Part shown: positions 47,856 to 56,635 of the stretch, piece after piece | Numbering within the stretch: the stretch's first letter is position 1 | Layout of the letters: each line of letters starts with the position of its first letter | Source: Sporosarcina pasteurii | GTDB taxonomy: Bacteria > Bacillota > Bacilli > Bacillales_A > Planococcaceae | Assembly: GCF_041295575.1 (NCBI RefSeq) | Contig: NZ_CP160452.1 | Coordinates: forward strand, 1,364,001 to 1,428,000 | Reading direction: 5' to 3' | DNA: 64,000 bases | The notes under the pieces: model-generated | What the model was told of the DNA's origin: nothing | Databases searched by the model: none | The model's input: the letters and a program-made list of their open reading frames with translations, nothing else | Program-made: the position numbers and the translations under genes

Positions 47856-48308
47856 ATGGACTTAACAGGGATTGGTGTATTGTTAATCGGAATTGCTATT
47901 TTAATACTAGCCATTTTCTTCGCGCGAATTTTAAATAATATCGCTTCTATTTTAGGCGGTGTAGATAAGACCGTTGAACAACTCCCGAAACAATTAGACA
48001 ATATGTTTGATGAAACAGGGAAATTATTAAGCAATAGTAATAATACATTATCAGATGTCAATGAAAAGTTAGGTACATTAACGCCGCTTTTTCATGTCGT
48101 TGGAGATGTAGGAGAGTCGACACGTCGTTTATCTTCCAAGTTGGTTGATGTATCGAAATCAACAAAAAGTAAATTAGACACGGCTGATCCAACCGAACAA
48201 AAGACAAAACTCGGTGGCCTTTACGGTTCTACAGCACTTGGCTTCTATTTATTCCGTAAGCGTAAAGAATCGAAGCAAAATGATGGTTGGAAAAAGTACC
48301 AGTCATAA
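47856..48308 (+). CDS. DUF948-type membrane-anchored protein, copy 2
   Basis: 150 residues with N-terminal helix LTGIGVLLIGIAILILAIFF and the DUF948 core NNIASILGGVDKTVEQLPKQL, then NTLSDVNEKLGTLTPLFHVVGD. ATG 47856 follows AAAGAGGG; the frame is open upstream inside copy 1, but that part has no ribosome site. The C-terminal segment GGLYGSTALGFYLFRKRK has a counterpart in copy 3 (EGLYGVLSFVFYLSQK), showing these are close paralogues. Confidence 0.8.
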   Translation: MDLTGIGVLLIGIAILILAIFFARILNNIASILGGVDKTVEQLPKQLDNMFDETGKLLSNSNNTLSDVNEKLGTLTPLFHVVGDVGESTRRLSSKLVDVSKSTKSKLDTADPTEQKTKLGGLYGSTALGFYLFRKRKESKQNDGWKKYQS

Positions 48309-48373
48309 AAGAATCGCTCATACGACGGTTGAAAAGATAGAAAGAGAAGATGAAAACAGTCTACAATAAAACA

Positions 48374-48417
48374 AAAAAAGAAGGGGGGAGTTTATAAAAA
48401 CTCTCTCCTTCTTTTTT
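48374..48417. terminator. Bidirectional terminator between convergent DUF948 genes
   Basis: Long hairpin with arms of about 20 bases (AAAAAAGAAGG then GAGTTT, against AAACTC then CCTTCTTTTTT) and A/T runs on both sides. Confidence 0.85.
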
Positions 48418-48439
48418 GTATAAATAATGGTTCGAAGCT

Positions 48440-48886
48440 TCAATGTTTTAATTGTTTGCTAAAGTTTTTTAGGGCATCACTTTTTTGTGAGAGATAGAAA
48501 ACAAAAGAGAGGACACCGTAAAGTCCTTCATATTTTTTTCGACTTGAAACGGATTGTTCTTCCGTCGTATTTTCTTTTAATGCGGCAGTTTTATTCAACC
48601 ATTGTAAGGAGACCTGTCTAGCAGCTTCACTGGCATCTCCAATGACTTGAAAAAATGGATGCATCGTATTCATTTGTTGATTCACATTTTCTAACGTTGT
48701 ATTTACTTGTTTGAATGTATCATGTGCTTGAGTGGCTCCGTCGTCTAACATTTTAGGAAGACGGTCTGTCGTTTGTCGTGCGCTTTCTAAAACTGTCGCT
48801 AATTTCATAAGAGGTTTAATGAGTATAAGTACAAGTATAAGCAGTGCAATACCTATAATAAGAACACCAATTCCGAGCCAATCCAT
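48440..48886 (-). CDS. DUF948-type membrane-anchored protein, copy 3
   Basis: 148 residues. Starts MDWLGIGVLIIGIALLILVL, close to copy 2, followed by ARQTTDRLPKMLDDGATQAH and TLENVNQQMNTMHPFFQVIGD. The same order of elements as copy 2 indicates recent duplication, now in opposite orientation. AGGTGTAC lies upstream of the ATG. Confidence 0.78.
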   Translation of the reverse strand: MDWLGIGVLIIGIALLILVLILIKPLMKLATVLESARQTTDRLPKMLDDGATQAHDTFKQVNTTLENVNQQMNTMHPFFQVIGDASEAARQVSLQWLNKTAALKENTTEEQSVSSRKKYEGLYGVLSFVFYLSQKSDALKNFSKQLKH

Positions 48887-48926
48887 ATGTACACCTCCAA
48901 TAATTTACTTGATTAATTATCAGTAT

Positions 48927-49421
48927 CTATTCGTGATACTCTAATTTCTTTTGCGGTTCGGGTAATTTTTTGTGATTATTGTCTGACTTTCCATTTGATG
49001 ATTGTCTCTTTGTATTTTCTTTTTTAAATCCGTAATAGATACGAGCAATGGTCTCGGTCACAACACTTGCTTGTTCCATAATTTTTCGCTCTTTTTCAGG
49101 AGGATTTGCAACTTTTTGTGCAATGTCCTGGAAAGACGCATCTAAGTGACGAGTCGTCTGTTCTAAATCTTTAGCACTTTTGGAAAGTTGTTCGAATGCT
49201 TGTAGTTTTTGCTCAGCATCTTCAGCAATATGATTCGTTTTTTCGAGTAATCCGTTTGCTTTTTCAGTAACATAGGTTACTTTAGTTTCCACTCTACTTA
49301 CTGTTTGTTTGACATCATCCATTGTTTTTTTAGCGCTTTTATAAGTAATGATGACAAAGATTGCAATAATGACTAACGCTAGCGCAGCAATTGCAGCACT
49401 TGCATAGAGTAAAAAGTTCAT
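48927..49421 (-). CDS. DUF948-type membrane-anchored coiled-coil protein, copy 4
   Basis: 164 residues: an N-terminal helix (ASAAIAALALVIIAIFVIIT), a heptad-repeat region (DDVKQTVSRVETKVTYVTEK, then LLEKTNHIAEDAEQKLQAF) and a charged, Lys/Asn-rich tail. It is more distant from the other three copies. It lies upstream of copy 3 on the minus strand with a 40-base gap, so they may be cotranscribed. Confidence 0.72.
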   Translation of the reverse strand: MNFLLYASAAIAALALVIIAIFVIITYKSAKKTMDDVKQTVSRVETKVTYVTEKANGLLEKTNHIAEDAEQKLQAFEQLSKSAKDLEQTTRHLDASFQDIAQKVANPPEKERKIMEQASVVTETIARIYYGFKKENTKRQSSNGKSDNNHKKLPEPQKKLEYHE

Positions 49422-49465
49422 CTAGCGCTCACCTCCATTTTACTTCTCTTTATTTTGTACCACAT

Positions 49466-50218
49466 TTACACTTTTTTCAAACTAAGTGAAAAAATGTTTT
49501 TTAATGTAAATTCTTTTTCTTCGGGAGAAAGCTCCGTCTTCTCTGTTACACCATTTACGACTTTGGTCAAAGTGTGATCTTGAAGGGTAATTCGGCCTGT
49601 CTCAGTAGCTATTGCAACAATGTCAGTGTGGGTAAATGTTGAGTCTTTTGAAACTTGGTTAAATACGCAGCCTTCATGAAAATCAACCAACTCTTTTTTT
49701 ACGTTGCTAAATCGATACAATGTTCGGTTAACACCGTCAGCTTCACGAATTAAATCAAACGTAGTTTCAGTCTGTTGCACGATCTTGTAAGTTTCTCCAA
49801 CATCCGTTTTCGTCATACCGTGTAATGGAATGGGTCTTCGAGGTGTTGTAGCACCGAATCCGACATCGACTAGATAAGGCTTATCTAAATAGACTAGGAT
49901 TGCAGCATGGGTGTCTGCTTTTGCCCATTCACCATTTGGTCTTAATACTGTCGCGCTAATTAAATGAGCTGTATACCCAAGATCTGTTAATAAAGAATGA
50001 AAGAGACCATTTAATTCATAGCAATAACCACCGCGATTCTCTTCAACAATTTTCTTATAAATTGTTTCGAAGTTTAAGTAGATGGGCACGTTTCGGATGA
50101 CATCTAAATTTTCGAACGGTACGTTCTGCAAATGCAGTTTTTGTAGAGTAGCCAAACTGTTAAAAGACGGTTTTTCAAGAAGTGCGTTAATCCTTTTTAA
50201 ATATTGCCCCGTATTCAT
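49466..50218 (-). CDS. Arylamine N-acetyltransferase
   Basis: Transfers acetyl from acetyl-CoA to aromatic amines or hydrazines. 250 residues, with the catalytic triad in place: Cys66 in NRGGYCYELNGLF, His104 in ADTHAAILV and Asp118 in PYLVDVGFG. The N-terminal VPFENLDVI is also conserved. GAGGGGGTG precedes the ATG. Substrate is not predictable; NATs can act on xenobiotics or on secondary-metabolite precursors. Confidence 0.93.
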   Translation of the reverse strand: MNTGQYLKRINALLEKPSFNSLATLQKLHLQNVPFENLDVIRNVPIYLNFETIYKKIVEENRGGYCYELNGLFHSLLTDLGYTAHLISATVLRPNGEWAKADTHAAILVYLDKPYLVDVGFGATTPRRPIPLHGMTKTDVGETYKIVQQTETTFDLIREADGVNRTLYRFSNVKKELVDFHEGCVFNQVSKDSTFTHTDIVAIATETGRITLQDHTLTKVVNGVTEKTELSPEEKEFTLKNIFSLSLKKV

Positions 50219-50272
50219 TTTTACACCCCCTCATAATCATACCTTAATTAATCGGAAGATGAAATGAACAAC

Positions 50273-50692
50273 TTATGATATCCCTAAATCACGCGTCTTT
50301 TGAAAAAGAATAAAAGCAATGACTAATTCGATAATTGCCAGGATGAGAAAGAAAATTCCCATACTAAGTATTGTAGGGATGACTAAAAATAAAAGCAATG
50401 AAGCTGCGAGAAGCTGGCCAGGTATAATTCTTTTGAATACCGAATAAATCTCGAGTAGTATGCTGAGTATGAATAGCATCCATATTAAAAAGGGGGCATG
50501 TAAGAGTATTGGGGTAGGGTTGAAAAATAGATCAATCGTTAATCCTACCATCATGATAAGAAGAACGAATCCAATTGTTGTGAAAAAGAAGGATTGTTTA
50601 CTACGACTTTTCTTCATTACATTAAAAGATAAATAGGTAGCAATCATATTTAACAACAAGGCTGTAAAAATAAAATTTTTTACCATGGGCAT
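50273..50692 (-). CDS. Four-helix membrane protein of unknown function
   Basis: 139 residues with four predicted membrane helices (about 4-22, 34-54, 64-84 and 93-130) and basic loops (KKSRSKQS). No family recognised. It lies 54 bases upstream of the acetyltransferase on the same strand and may share its transcript. AGGTGAAT is close to the ATG. Confidence 0.65.
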   Translation of the reverse strand: MPMVKNFIFTALLLNMIATYLSFNVMKKSRSKQSFFFTTIGFVLLIMMVGLTIDLFFNPTPILLHAPFLIWMLFILSILLEIYSVFKRIIPGQLLAASLLLFLVIPTILSMGIFFLILAIIELVIAFILFQKTRDLGIS

Positions 50693-50782
50693 TCACCTTT
50701 CTTTTATGAATACTGTTATAAGTAGTACCCTAATTTTATGGAATTGAACGTTCTTTTTATACAATATCTTTGATAAATGATA

Positions 50783-50834
50783 AAAGAGTACATATTTGCT
50801 TACGTATTTTTGGGTAAGCAATATGTACTCTTTG
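50783..50834 (-). terminator. Terminator of dtpT
   Basis: AAAGAGTACATATTTGCTTA (50783-50802) pairs with TAAGCAATATGTACTCTTT (50815-50833) with one bulged base; T-rich on the minus strand. Confidence 0.83.
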
Positions 50835-50843
50835 AAATATAAA

Positions 50844-52337
50844 TTAATGAACGCCTTTCATAAAACGTGAAATAATGGGTGATACGGCGAACAATATAAG
50901 GCTTAATCCTATCGCAGCCCCACCAATAATTCCAAAATAAAGCATTTCTGTCTCAGCAGAATACAATTTAACAATTTGTGCGTTCAATGCTTGGGCAGCA
51001 GCGTTTGATAAAAACCATAAACTCATCGTTTGCGCCGAAAATGCTGCCGGTGCAAGTTTTGTTGTTGCAGATAAGCCAACAGGTGACAGACATAATTCAC
51101 CTAGTACTAAGATGAAGATACTTAGCACTAGCCATAATGGACTTACTAGTGCATCTGTACCGCTGAAATAACCAGGTACTAAAATGACAATAAATGATAA
51201 ACCTGCAAACAATAAGCCGAGCGAGAATTTACGCGGAATCGATGGTTGACGGTTTCCAAGTTTCACCCAAAGCCATGCAAAGATAGGCGCTAACAAGATA
51301 ATAAATAATGGGTTAAAAGATTGGAAAAAAGCAGGGGAGATTTGTATTCCTAAAAAGTTAAGATTCGTTCTTGTATCTGCGTAAAGTGCTAAAATTGTTG
51401 AACCTTGTTCTGCAATCGCCCAAAACATAACAGACGCTAAAAATAGCGGTATGTAAGCAATAATTCGTGAACGTTCTTCGTCATTCGTTTTAGAACTTTT
51501 ATACATAACAATAAAATAAGACGTTGGAATTAGGAATCCTAGAATTCCTACTATTAAAATAAACGATTCAAAAGTTAACCATCCAAGTGGAATTAACACA
51601 CTCATTAAAACGATAACAACGAATGCTCCAATTCCAAGGCGAGTGTAAACTTTTTTCTTTTCTTCTGGATTCAAAGGATTTGCAGGTTGTAGCCCTGCTA
51701 AACCAAGATTCTTTTTCTTTGTAAGGTTAAATAAGACTAGCCCTAAAAACATACCTACTGCGGCGATTCCGAATCCTAGATGGAAATTATACTTCATGCC
51801 AACTTCTCCAACGATAAGTGGTGCTAAGAAACCGCCCATGTTAATTCCCATGTAAAAGATGCTGAATCCTGAATCACGACGGTTATCTTTTTTAGCATAA
51901 ATATCGCCGACTAAGCTGGAAACGTTAGGTTTTAATAAACCAGTACCAAGAACGATTAACACCATCGAAACGAAGAATAGCGTTAAACTGCCAGGAATTG
52001 CAAGGGCGATATGTCCCAGCATAATCAGTATGCCGCCATAGAATACAGCTTTAGAAGTACCGAAAATTCGGTCTGCTAACCAGCCACCTATGATACCAGA
52101 CATATAAACGAGTGATCCATAAATCGACATAATAGAAAGCGCTAATGGTTGACTAAGACCGAGTCCGCCTTTTGTAACTTCGTAGTACATATAAAAGACA
52201 AGAATTGCACGCATCCCGTAATAGGAAAAACGTTCCCAGAATTCCGTAAAGAATAATGTGAACAATCCTTTAGGATGTCCGAAGAAACCTTTTTGCGGAA
52301 CACTGTCCACGATTTCTTGCTTTGTTAATTTTGACAC
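50844..52337 (-). CDS. dtpT: POT-family di/tripeptide:proton symporter
   Basis: Membrane transporter importing di- and tripeptides with protons. 497 residues and about 14 helices. The family signature is FFTEFWERFSYYGMRAILVFYM in helix 1 (the ExxER motif), with GGWLADRIFG and FSIFYMGINMGGFLAPLIVG further on. GTG 52337 is chosen since AAGGAGGG is correctly placed and a TTGACA/TATTAT promoter at 52365-52394 lies inside the longer open frame that reaches 52409. Confidence 0.93.
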   Translation of the reverse strand: MSKLTKQEIVDSVPQKGFFGHPKGLFTLFFTEFWERFSYYGMRAILVFYMYYEVTKGGLGLSQPLALSIMSIYGSLVYMSGIIGGWLADRIFGTSKAVFYGGILIMLGHIALAIPGSLTLFFVSMVLIVLGTGLLKPNVSSLVGDIYAKKDNRRDSGFSIFYMGINMGGFLAPLIVGEVGMKYNFHLGFGIAAVGMFLGLVLFNLTKKKNLGLAGLQPANPLNPEEKKKVYTRLGIGAFVVIVLMSVLIPLGWLTFESFILIVGILGFLIPTSYFIVMYKSSKTNDEERSRIIAYIPLFLASVMFWAIAEQGSTILALYADTRTNLNFLGIQISPAFFQSFNPLFIILLAPIFAWLWVKLGNRQPSIPRKFSLGLLFAGLSFIVILVPGYFSGTDALVSPLWLVLSIFILVLGELCLSPVGLSATTKLAPAAFSAQTMSLWFLSNAAAQALNAQIVKLYSAETEMLYFGIIGGAAIGLSLILFAVSPIISRFMKGVH

Positions 52338-52364
52338 TTTTAATACCCTCCTTATGATTGTTTT

Positions 52365-52394
52365 ATAATACAACCAAACCTTTTCAATTGTCAA
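52365..52394 (-). promoter_or_regulatory. Promoter of dtpT
   Basis: On the minus strand TTGACA (52394-52389), 18-base spacer, TATTAT (52370-52365). It decides the dtpT start. Beyond it, 52395-52681 holds nothing recognisable. Confidence 0.65.
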
Positions 52395-52681
52395 AAATAA
52401 CTTCAGCATATTAAAGATGTTGTACTATAAGGATTCTTGTTCCTATTTAGTTAGTAATAACTTTTGTAATATATTAATAAAGACATATCGTTGTACGATT
52501 GGTCAGAAGAAATAGATTAAATCATAGGGCAATCATTAACATGGTAGTTGAGAAAAAAGAGGTTAGTTGAGAAAGGGGAGTTGACTAGAAGTACTAGAAA
52601 GCGTAAGCAGATTTTAGTGCTCTTTTACAGAAAGAAAAGGGAGCTTGTCTTTCGATTTTGCTGGCATATGTTTTTGCTGGT

Positions 52682-52725
52682 AAAAAATGTCAGCCCTCTT
52701 ACCTAAAAAGGATAAGAAAGCTGAC
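52682..52725 (-). terminator. Terminator of the PepSY gene
   Basis: GTCAGCCCTCTTACC (52689-52703) pairs with GGATAAGAAAGCTGAC (52710-52725) with small mismatches; a T run follows on the minus strand. Confidence 0.78.
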
Positions 52726-52729
52726 TCCC

Positions 52730-52993
52730 TTAATCTTGATGCATTTTTATAATTCTTCCAGTTTCCGCATCGATTTCAAATTCATATTTAATGCCTTGTC
52801 TACTGATGATATCAACCTCATAGACAAACGCTCCATTATCTGTATCCAATTCCACTTTTACAACTTCACCAGGAATTTGTTCAAGTGCTATGGCCATTGC
52901 ATCGTCAATTGAAATGCGGCTATAACGACTATACTGATTTGGTTGCCTTTGTGCTTGCCAATGAGGATTATAACCATACCAATGATTTGTCAA
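52730..52993 (-). CDS. PepSY-domain protein
   Basis: 87 residues. A Tyr/Gln-rich lead (NHWYGYNPHWQAQRQPNQ) and then one PepSY domain: ISIDDAMAIALEQIPGEVVKVELD and VYEVDIISRQGIKYEFEIDAETGRII. PepSY modules are thought to bind peptides or inhibit peptidases. TTG 52993 has AAAGGAG nine bases upstream, whereas the ATG further up lacks a site. No signal peptide is seen, which is unusual for this mostly extracytoplasmic domain. Confidence 0.82.
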   Translation of the reverse strand: MTNHWYGYNPHWQAQRQPNQYSRYSRISIDDAMAIALEQIPGEVVKVELDTDNGAFVYEVDIISRQGIKYEFEIDAETGRIIKMHQD

Positions 52994-53277
52994 AATGATC
53001 TTCTCCTTTGTCATGATGCGTACCATTCATATCTTATTCAACAGCTAAAGGATTGTGCATATTTGATAAATCCTCCTATTAATAAGGAAGCGAAACTAAA
53101 ATGACTAGAAGATGGCTGATAGATGTTCATTATTCGATTGGGAATAGTGCATGTTAATTGAGAATACAAATTCTATCCATTACAATAGAATATAACGTAT
53201 TGCTTACTTAACTAGTATTAAGAATGAGCTATCAAATCGAAATTTGTAAGCGAGAATAAAATACATAAGTGTTATTG

Positions 53278-53306
53278 TTGACAAACAGCGAATTGTATAT
53301 GATAAT
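53278..53306 (+). promoter_or_regulatory. Sigma-A promoter of ahpC
   Basis: TTGACA (53278-53283), 17-base spacer, GATAAT (53301-53306). The leader to the ahpC ATG is about 120 bases. The rest of 53027-53277 holds no feature I can support. Confidence 0.7.
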
Positions 53307-53316
53307 GAATTTGTAA

Positions 53317-53365
53317 TTAGAATTATTATAGTTAAGCAATAGTGATTACATAAGAATTATTATTG
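53317..53365 (+). promoter_or_regulatory. PerR-box-like sites upstream of ahpC
   Basis: TTAGAATTATTATAG at 53317-53331 matches 12 of the 14 defined bases of the Bacillus PerR box (TTATAATNATTATAA) and covers the predicted transcript start. A second, weaker copy TAAGAATTATTATTG lies at 53351-53365 (10 of 14). This suggests peroxide-responsive repression of ahpC. Confidence 0.65.
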
Positions 53366-53431
53366 TCTGTTTAGGCGTTTATCCTTTTGCCTAAACTAAC
53401 TATAGTAAAAATCATTTAGGAGGAATTGTTT

Positions 53432-54001
53432 ATGTCACAAATTGGTAAAACAGTAGAAGAATTTAAAGCTTCAGCTTATAACGCAGGTAACGGAGAGTTT
53501 ATCGATGTTTCGGAAGAAAACTTCAAAGGAAAGTGGAGCGTTGTTTGTTTCTACCCAGCAGACTTCACGTTTGTGTGCCCGACTGAACTTGAAGATCTTC
53601 AAAATCAATATGCAACTTTAAAAGAGCTTGATGTAGAAGTATACTCTGTTTCAACAGATACTCACTTTACACATAAAGCATGGCATGATCATTCAGACGC
53701 AATTAGCAAAATCGAATACATCATGATTGGCGACCCATCACAAAAAATCTCACGTAGCTTCGACGTACTAGACGAAGAGACAGGCCTTGCACAACGTGGT
53801 ACATTCATTATTGACCCAGATGGCGTTGTACAAGCTGCAGAAATTAACGCTGATGGAATCGGCCGTGACGCAAGCACACTTGTAGGTAAAATCAAAGCTG
53901 CACAATACGTGCGTAATAATCCAGGTGAAGTTTGCCCAGCTAAATGGGAAGAAGGCGCAGAAACACTTAAGCCTAGCCTAGACCTAGTAGGAAAAATCTA
54001 A
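53432..54001 (+). CDS. ahpC: Alkyl hydroperoxide reductase subunit C (2-Cys peroxiredoxin)
   Basis: Reduces hydrogen peroxide and organic peroxides. 189 residues from ATG 53432, well spaced from AGGAGG (53419-53424). The peroxidatic cysteine (Cys49) is in [13 protein letters not shown] and the resolving cysteine in [14 protein letters not shown] near residue 168. It is recycled by AhpF, encoded next. A terminator stands between the two genes, so AhpC is probably made in excess. Confidence 0.97.
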   Translation: MSQIGKTVEEFKASAYNAGNGEFIDVSEENFKGKWSVVCFYPADFTFVCPTELEDLQNQYATLKELDVEVYSVSTDTHFTHKAWHDHSDAISKIEYIMIGDPSQKISRSFDVLDEETGLAQRGTFIIDPDGVVQAAEINADGIGRDASTLVGKIKAAQYVRNNPGEVCPAKWEEGAETLKPSLDLVGKI

Positions 54002-54005
54002 ATTG

Positions 54006-54033
54006 AAAAGTGGGGGATACCCCCACTTTTTTT
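54006..54033 (+). terminator. Terminator between ahpC and ahpF
   Basis: AAAAGTGGGGG (54006-54016) pairs with CCCCCACTTTT (54020-54030), loop of three bases, further T to 54033. Read-through likely supplies ahpF. Confidence 0.9.
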
Positions 54034-54208
54034 ATAGCTTTCGATGAATGTCCCAAATTTTGAAAGGGTAAGATAGCGACGATTGTGGGATTTAATGAGT
54101 CTTAAATTCAATTCAAAATTTGGTGCATTGTTAATTTGCGACGTAAGCAAAATGATGGTTCGCAAACAATCGAATTTATGTTTAATGAAGATTATGTTAA
54201 GGAGTTTG

Positions 54209-55744
54209 ATGAACTTGTTAGATAAAGATATTAAAGCGCAATTGGCCCAGTATCTTGAAATGATGGAAGGCGACGTACTCTTAAAGATTAGCGCTGGTAC
54301 AGATAAGGTTTCAAATGAAATGATCGCATTAGTAGAAGAATTAGCTTCTATGTCATCTCATATTAAAGTAGAGAAAGCAGAATTAGAAAGAACGCCAAGC
54401 TTTAGCGTTAACCGTGTAGGTGAAGAAACTGGTGTTACATTTGCCGGTATTCCACTTGGCCATGAATTTACATCATTAGTTCTAGCTTTATTACAAGTAA
54501 GTGGTCGTGCACCAAGAGTCGATGAAAAAGTCATTGAACAAGTGAAAAATCTTGAAGGTGAATATCATTTTGAATCATACATTAGCTTAAGCTGTCAAAA
54601 CTGTCCGGAAGTTGTCCAAGCGTTAAACGTAATGAGCGTGTTAAACCCGAACATAACACATACGATGATTGACGGTGCAGTGTTTAAAGAAGAAGTAGAA
54701 AGCAAAAATGTGATGGCCGTTCCAACAGTATTCTTAAATGGTGAGTCATTCTCAAGCGGACGCCAGTCAATCGAAGAAATTCTCGCCAAATTGGGCAGTG
54801 GACCCGACGCGTCCGAGTTTGAAAATAAAGAACCATTCGACGTTCTCGTTGTTGGGGGCGGTCCTGCAGGTGCAAGTGCCGCAATCTATGCAGCGCGTAA
54901 AGGCGTTCGGACAGGCATTGTAGCAGATCGTTTTGGTGGCCAAATTTTAGATACTGCAACGATTGAGAACTTTATTAGTGTAAATCGTACGGAAGGTCCA
55001 AAGCTTGCAGCAAGCCTTGAAGAACACGTTAAAGATTATGAGATTGAAGTAATGAATTTACAAACAGCTACCGGATTAGAGAAGAAAGATTTGTTCGAAA
55101 TTGAGCTCGAAAATGGTGCAGTACTCAAGAGTAAGTCTGTGATTCTTTCAACAGGCGCTAGCTGGCGTAACGTAGGCGTCCCAGGAGAAGCAGAATTTAG
55201 AAATAAAGGTGTTGCCTACTGTCCACACTGTGACGGACCGCTTTTTGAAGGAAAAGATATTGCTGTCATTGGCGGCGGAAACTCAGGTATCGAGGCGGCT
55301 ATTGACCTTGCAGGAATTGTCAACCATGTAACGGTACTTGAGTTTGCTTCGGAGCTAAAAGCCGATTCAGTTTTACAAGATCGACTTTATAAACTTCCAA
55401 ACGTTACTGTTGTAAAAAATGCACAAACGAAAGAAATTACTGGGACGGATAGCGTAAACGGCATTACATACATTGACCGCGATACAAATGAAGAACACCA
55501 TATCGAATTAGCAGGTGTCTTCGTTCAAATCGGTCTTGTGCCAAACACAAATTGGTTGGGCAATGCAGTCGAGCGTAATAACTTTGGTGAAATTATCGTC
55601 GACAAACGCGGTGCAACAAACGTACCAGGCGTATTTGGGGCTGGAGACTGTACGGATAGCGCCTATAAACAAATTATCATTTCAATGGGATCAGGTGCAA
55701 CTGCAGCTTTAAGTGCGTACGATTATCTCGGTAAAACTGAATAA
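54209..55744 (+). CDS. ahpF: Alkyl hydroperoxide reductase subunit F
   Basis: FAD-dependent NAD(P)H:AhpC reductase of about 511 residues. The N-terminal thioredoxin-like domain carries the CxxC motif SCQNCPEV near residue 131. The FAD domain begins VLVVGGGPAGASAAIYAARKG near 214, the redox CxxC is CPHCDGPLFEGKDI near 340, followed by the NADH-binding AVIGGGNSGIEAAIDLAG and the C-terminal GVFGAGDCTDSAYKQII. The frame is open from 54083, but AAGGAG (54199-54204) and homology to Bacillus AhpF place the start at ATG 54209 or TTG 54215. Confidence 0.95.
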   Translation: MNLLDKDIKAQLAQYLEMMEGDVLLKISAGTDKVSNEMIALVEELASMSSHIKVEKAELERTPSFSVNRVGEETGVTFAGIPLGHEFTSLVLALLQVSGRAPRVDEKVIEQVKNLEGEYHFESYISLSCQNCPEVVQALNVMSVLNPNITHTMIDGAVFKEEVESKNVMAVPTVFLNGESFSSGRQSIEEILAKLGSGPDASEFENKEPFDVLVVGGGPAGASAAIYAARKGVRTGIVADRFGGQILDTATIENFISVNRTEGPKLAASLEEHVKDYEIEVMNLQTATGLEKKDLFEIELENGAVLKSKSVILSTGASWRNVGVPGEAEFRNKGVAYCPHCDGPLFEGKDIAVIGGGNSGIEAAIDLAGIVNHVTVLEFASELKADSVLQDRLYKLPNVTVVKNAQTKEITGTDSVNGITYIDRDTNEEHHIELAGVFVQIGLVPNTNWLGNAVERNNFGEIIVDKRGATNVPGVFGAGDCTDSAYKQIIISMGSGATAALSAYDYLGKTE

Positions 55745-55749
55745 TGAAC

Positions 55750-55789
55750 AAAAGTGTAGTCTAGTCACAATGCTAGGCTACACTTTTTT
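55750..55789. terminator. Bidirectional terminator between ahpF and the ABC exporter
   Basis: AAAAGTGTAG with TCTAG pairs with CTAGG and CTACACTTTT (about 55773-55787), with A/T runs on both sides. The stem contains the permease stop codon. Confidence 0.83.
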
Positions 55790-56635
55790 GCGCATGAGGA
55801 TTAATGAAAGACAAGAAAACAAAATTGTCGTGCCAATTAAGTAATACACGCTCCATAGGCTTTGGATTAGTACACCGTCCACTCGATAATGAACACCCAT
55901 ACCCAATTGGAAAGATTCTTTCATGTCACTGGGGGCTTGTGCAAAAGCATCAAGCATTGGAGACTCCATCAAAATTTGGCGGAAAAGGGATGCTGAATGT
56001 GATACAGGAAATAATTTTACTATCGTTTGTAAATAATCTGGCAATGTACCTATCGGAATATAAATTCCCGCTAAAAAGCCGAGAAGTGTCCCAAGCACTG
56101 TACTGGCCGCTGCAAAAGCATTTGAAGTTTTAAAAAAAGAGACAACAAAAAGCACCATGGCACTACTTGAAAGAACAGATAATACAATCACGCCAGTCAA
56201 TAAAAGCATATCTGACAATGTGGTCTGTGATTCTCCAATAGAAATAAAGAATAAATTTGCTGCAAGCAATGTCAATAAACACATGACGAAACCAATGAAT
56301 AAAGCGCTAATAATGTATCCGCCTACTAGCTTAGCTCTTGAAATCGGTGAAGCATAAAAATCCATATATCGTTTATTTGCTCGATCTTCAACTAAAATAC
56401 CGAATGCGCCTAATGTCGTGGTCATCGATGTAATCGCCAATACACCTGCGAGAAACCATGAATGCAATAATGATTTCTTTGAAGGAAAATCAGGGAGCCC
56501 CTTCGATGTCACATCACCTAAAAAGAAGACGTATAAGCCAATAAGAATGATAACGGCAAGCATCGAAAAGAAAACAGACGTCTTATCCCTGAAGTATAAT
56601 AAAATATTACGCTTTGTAAACGCCATTATCATCAT
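55778..56635 (-). CDS. ABC-2 type transporter permease
   Basis: 285-residue membrane protein with six helices: the first near residues 20-40, and a conserved ABC-2 centre MTTTLGAFGILVEDRANKRYMDFYASPISRAKLVGG near 75. The helices then run to LIGTTILFSCLSLILMRKK. The family exports drugs, lipids or peptides; substrate unknown. Its start overlaps the upstream ATPase gene by four bases, showing they were one operon. Since the ATPase is broken, the exporter may be off in this strain. Confidence 0.88.
   Translation of the reverse strand: MMIMAFTKRNILLYFRDKTSVFFSMLAVIILIGLYVFFLGDVTSKGLPDFPSKKSLLHSWFLAGVLAITSMTTTLGAFGILVEDRANKRYMDFYASPISRAKLVGGYIISALFIGFVMCLLTLLAANLFFISIGESQTTLSDMLLLTGVIVLSVLSSSAMVLFVVSFFKTSNAFAAASTVLGTLLGFLAGIYIPIGTLPDYLQTIVKLFPVSHSASLFRQILMESPMLDAFAQAPSDMKESFQLGMGVHYRVDGVLIQSLWSVYYLIGTTILFSCLSLILMRKKV

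Noticed and set aside
52658-52912. 84-residue plus-strand frame opposite the PepSY gene
   Set aside because: Antisense shadow of the PepSY gene and its terminator; the minus-strand product is a clear domain.
54083-54208. N-terminal extension of ahpF
   Set aside because: Text before residue 43 is not AhpF-like and the ribosome site lies at 54199-54204, just before ATG 54209.
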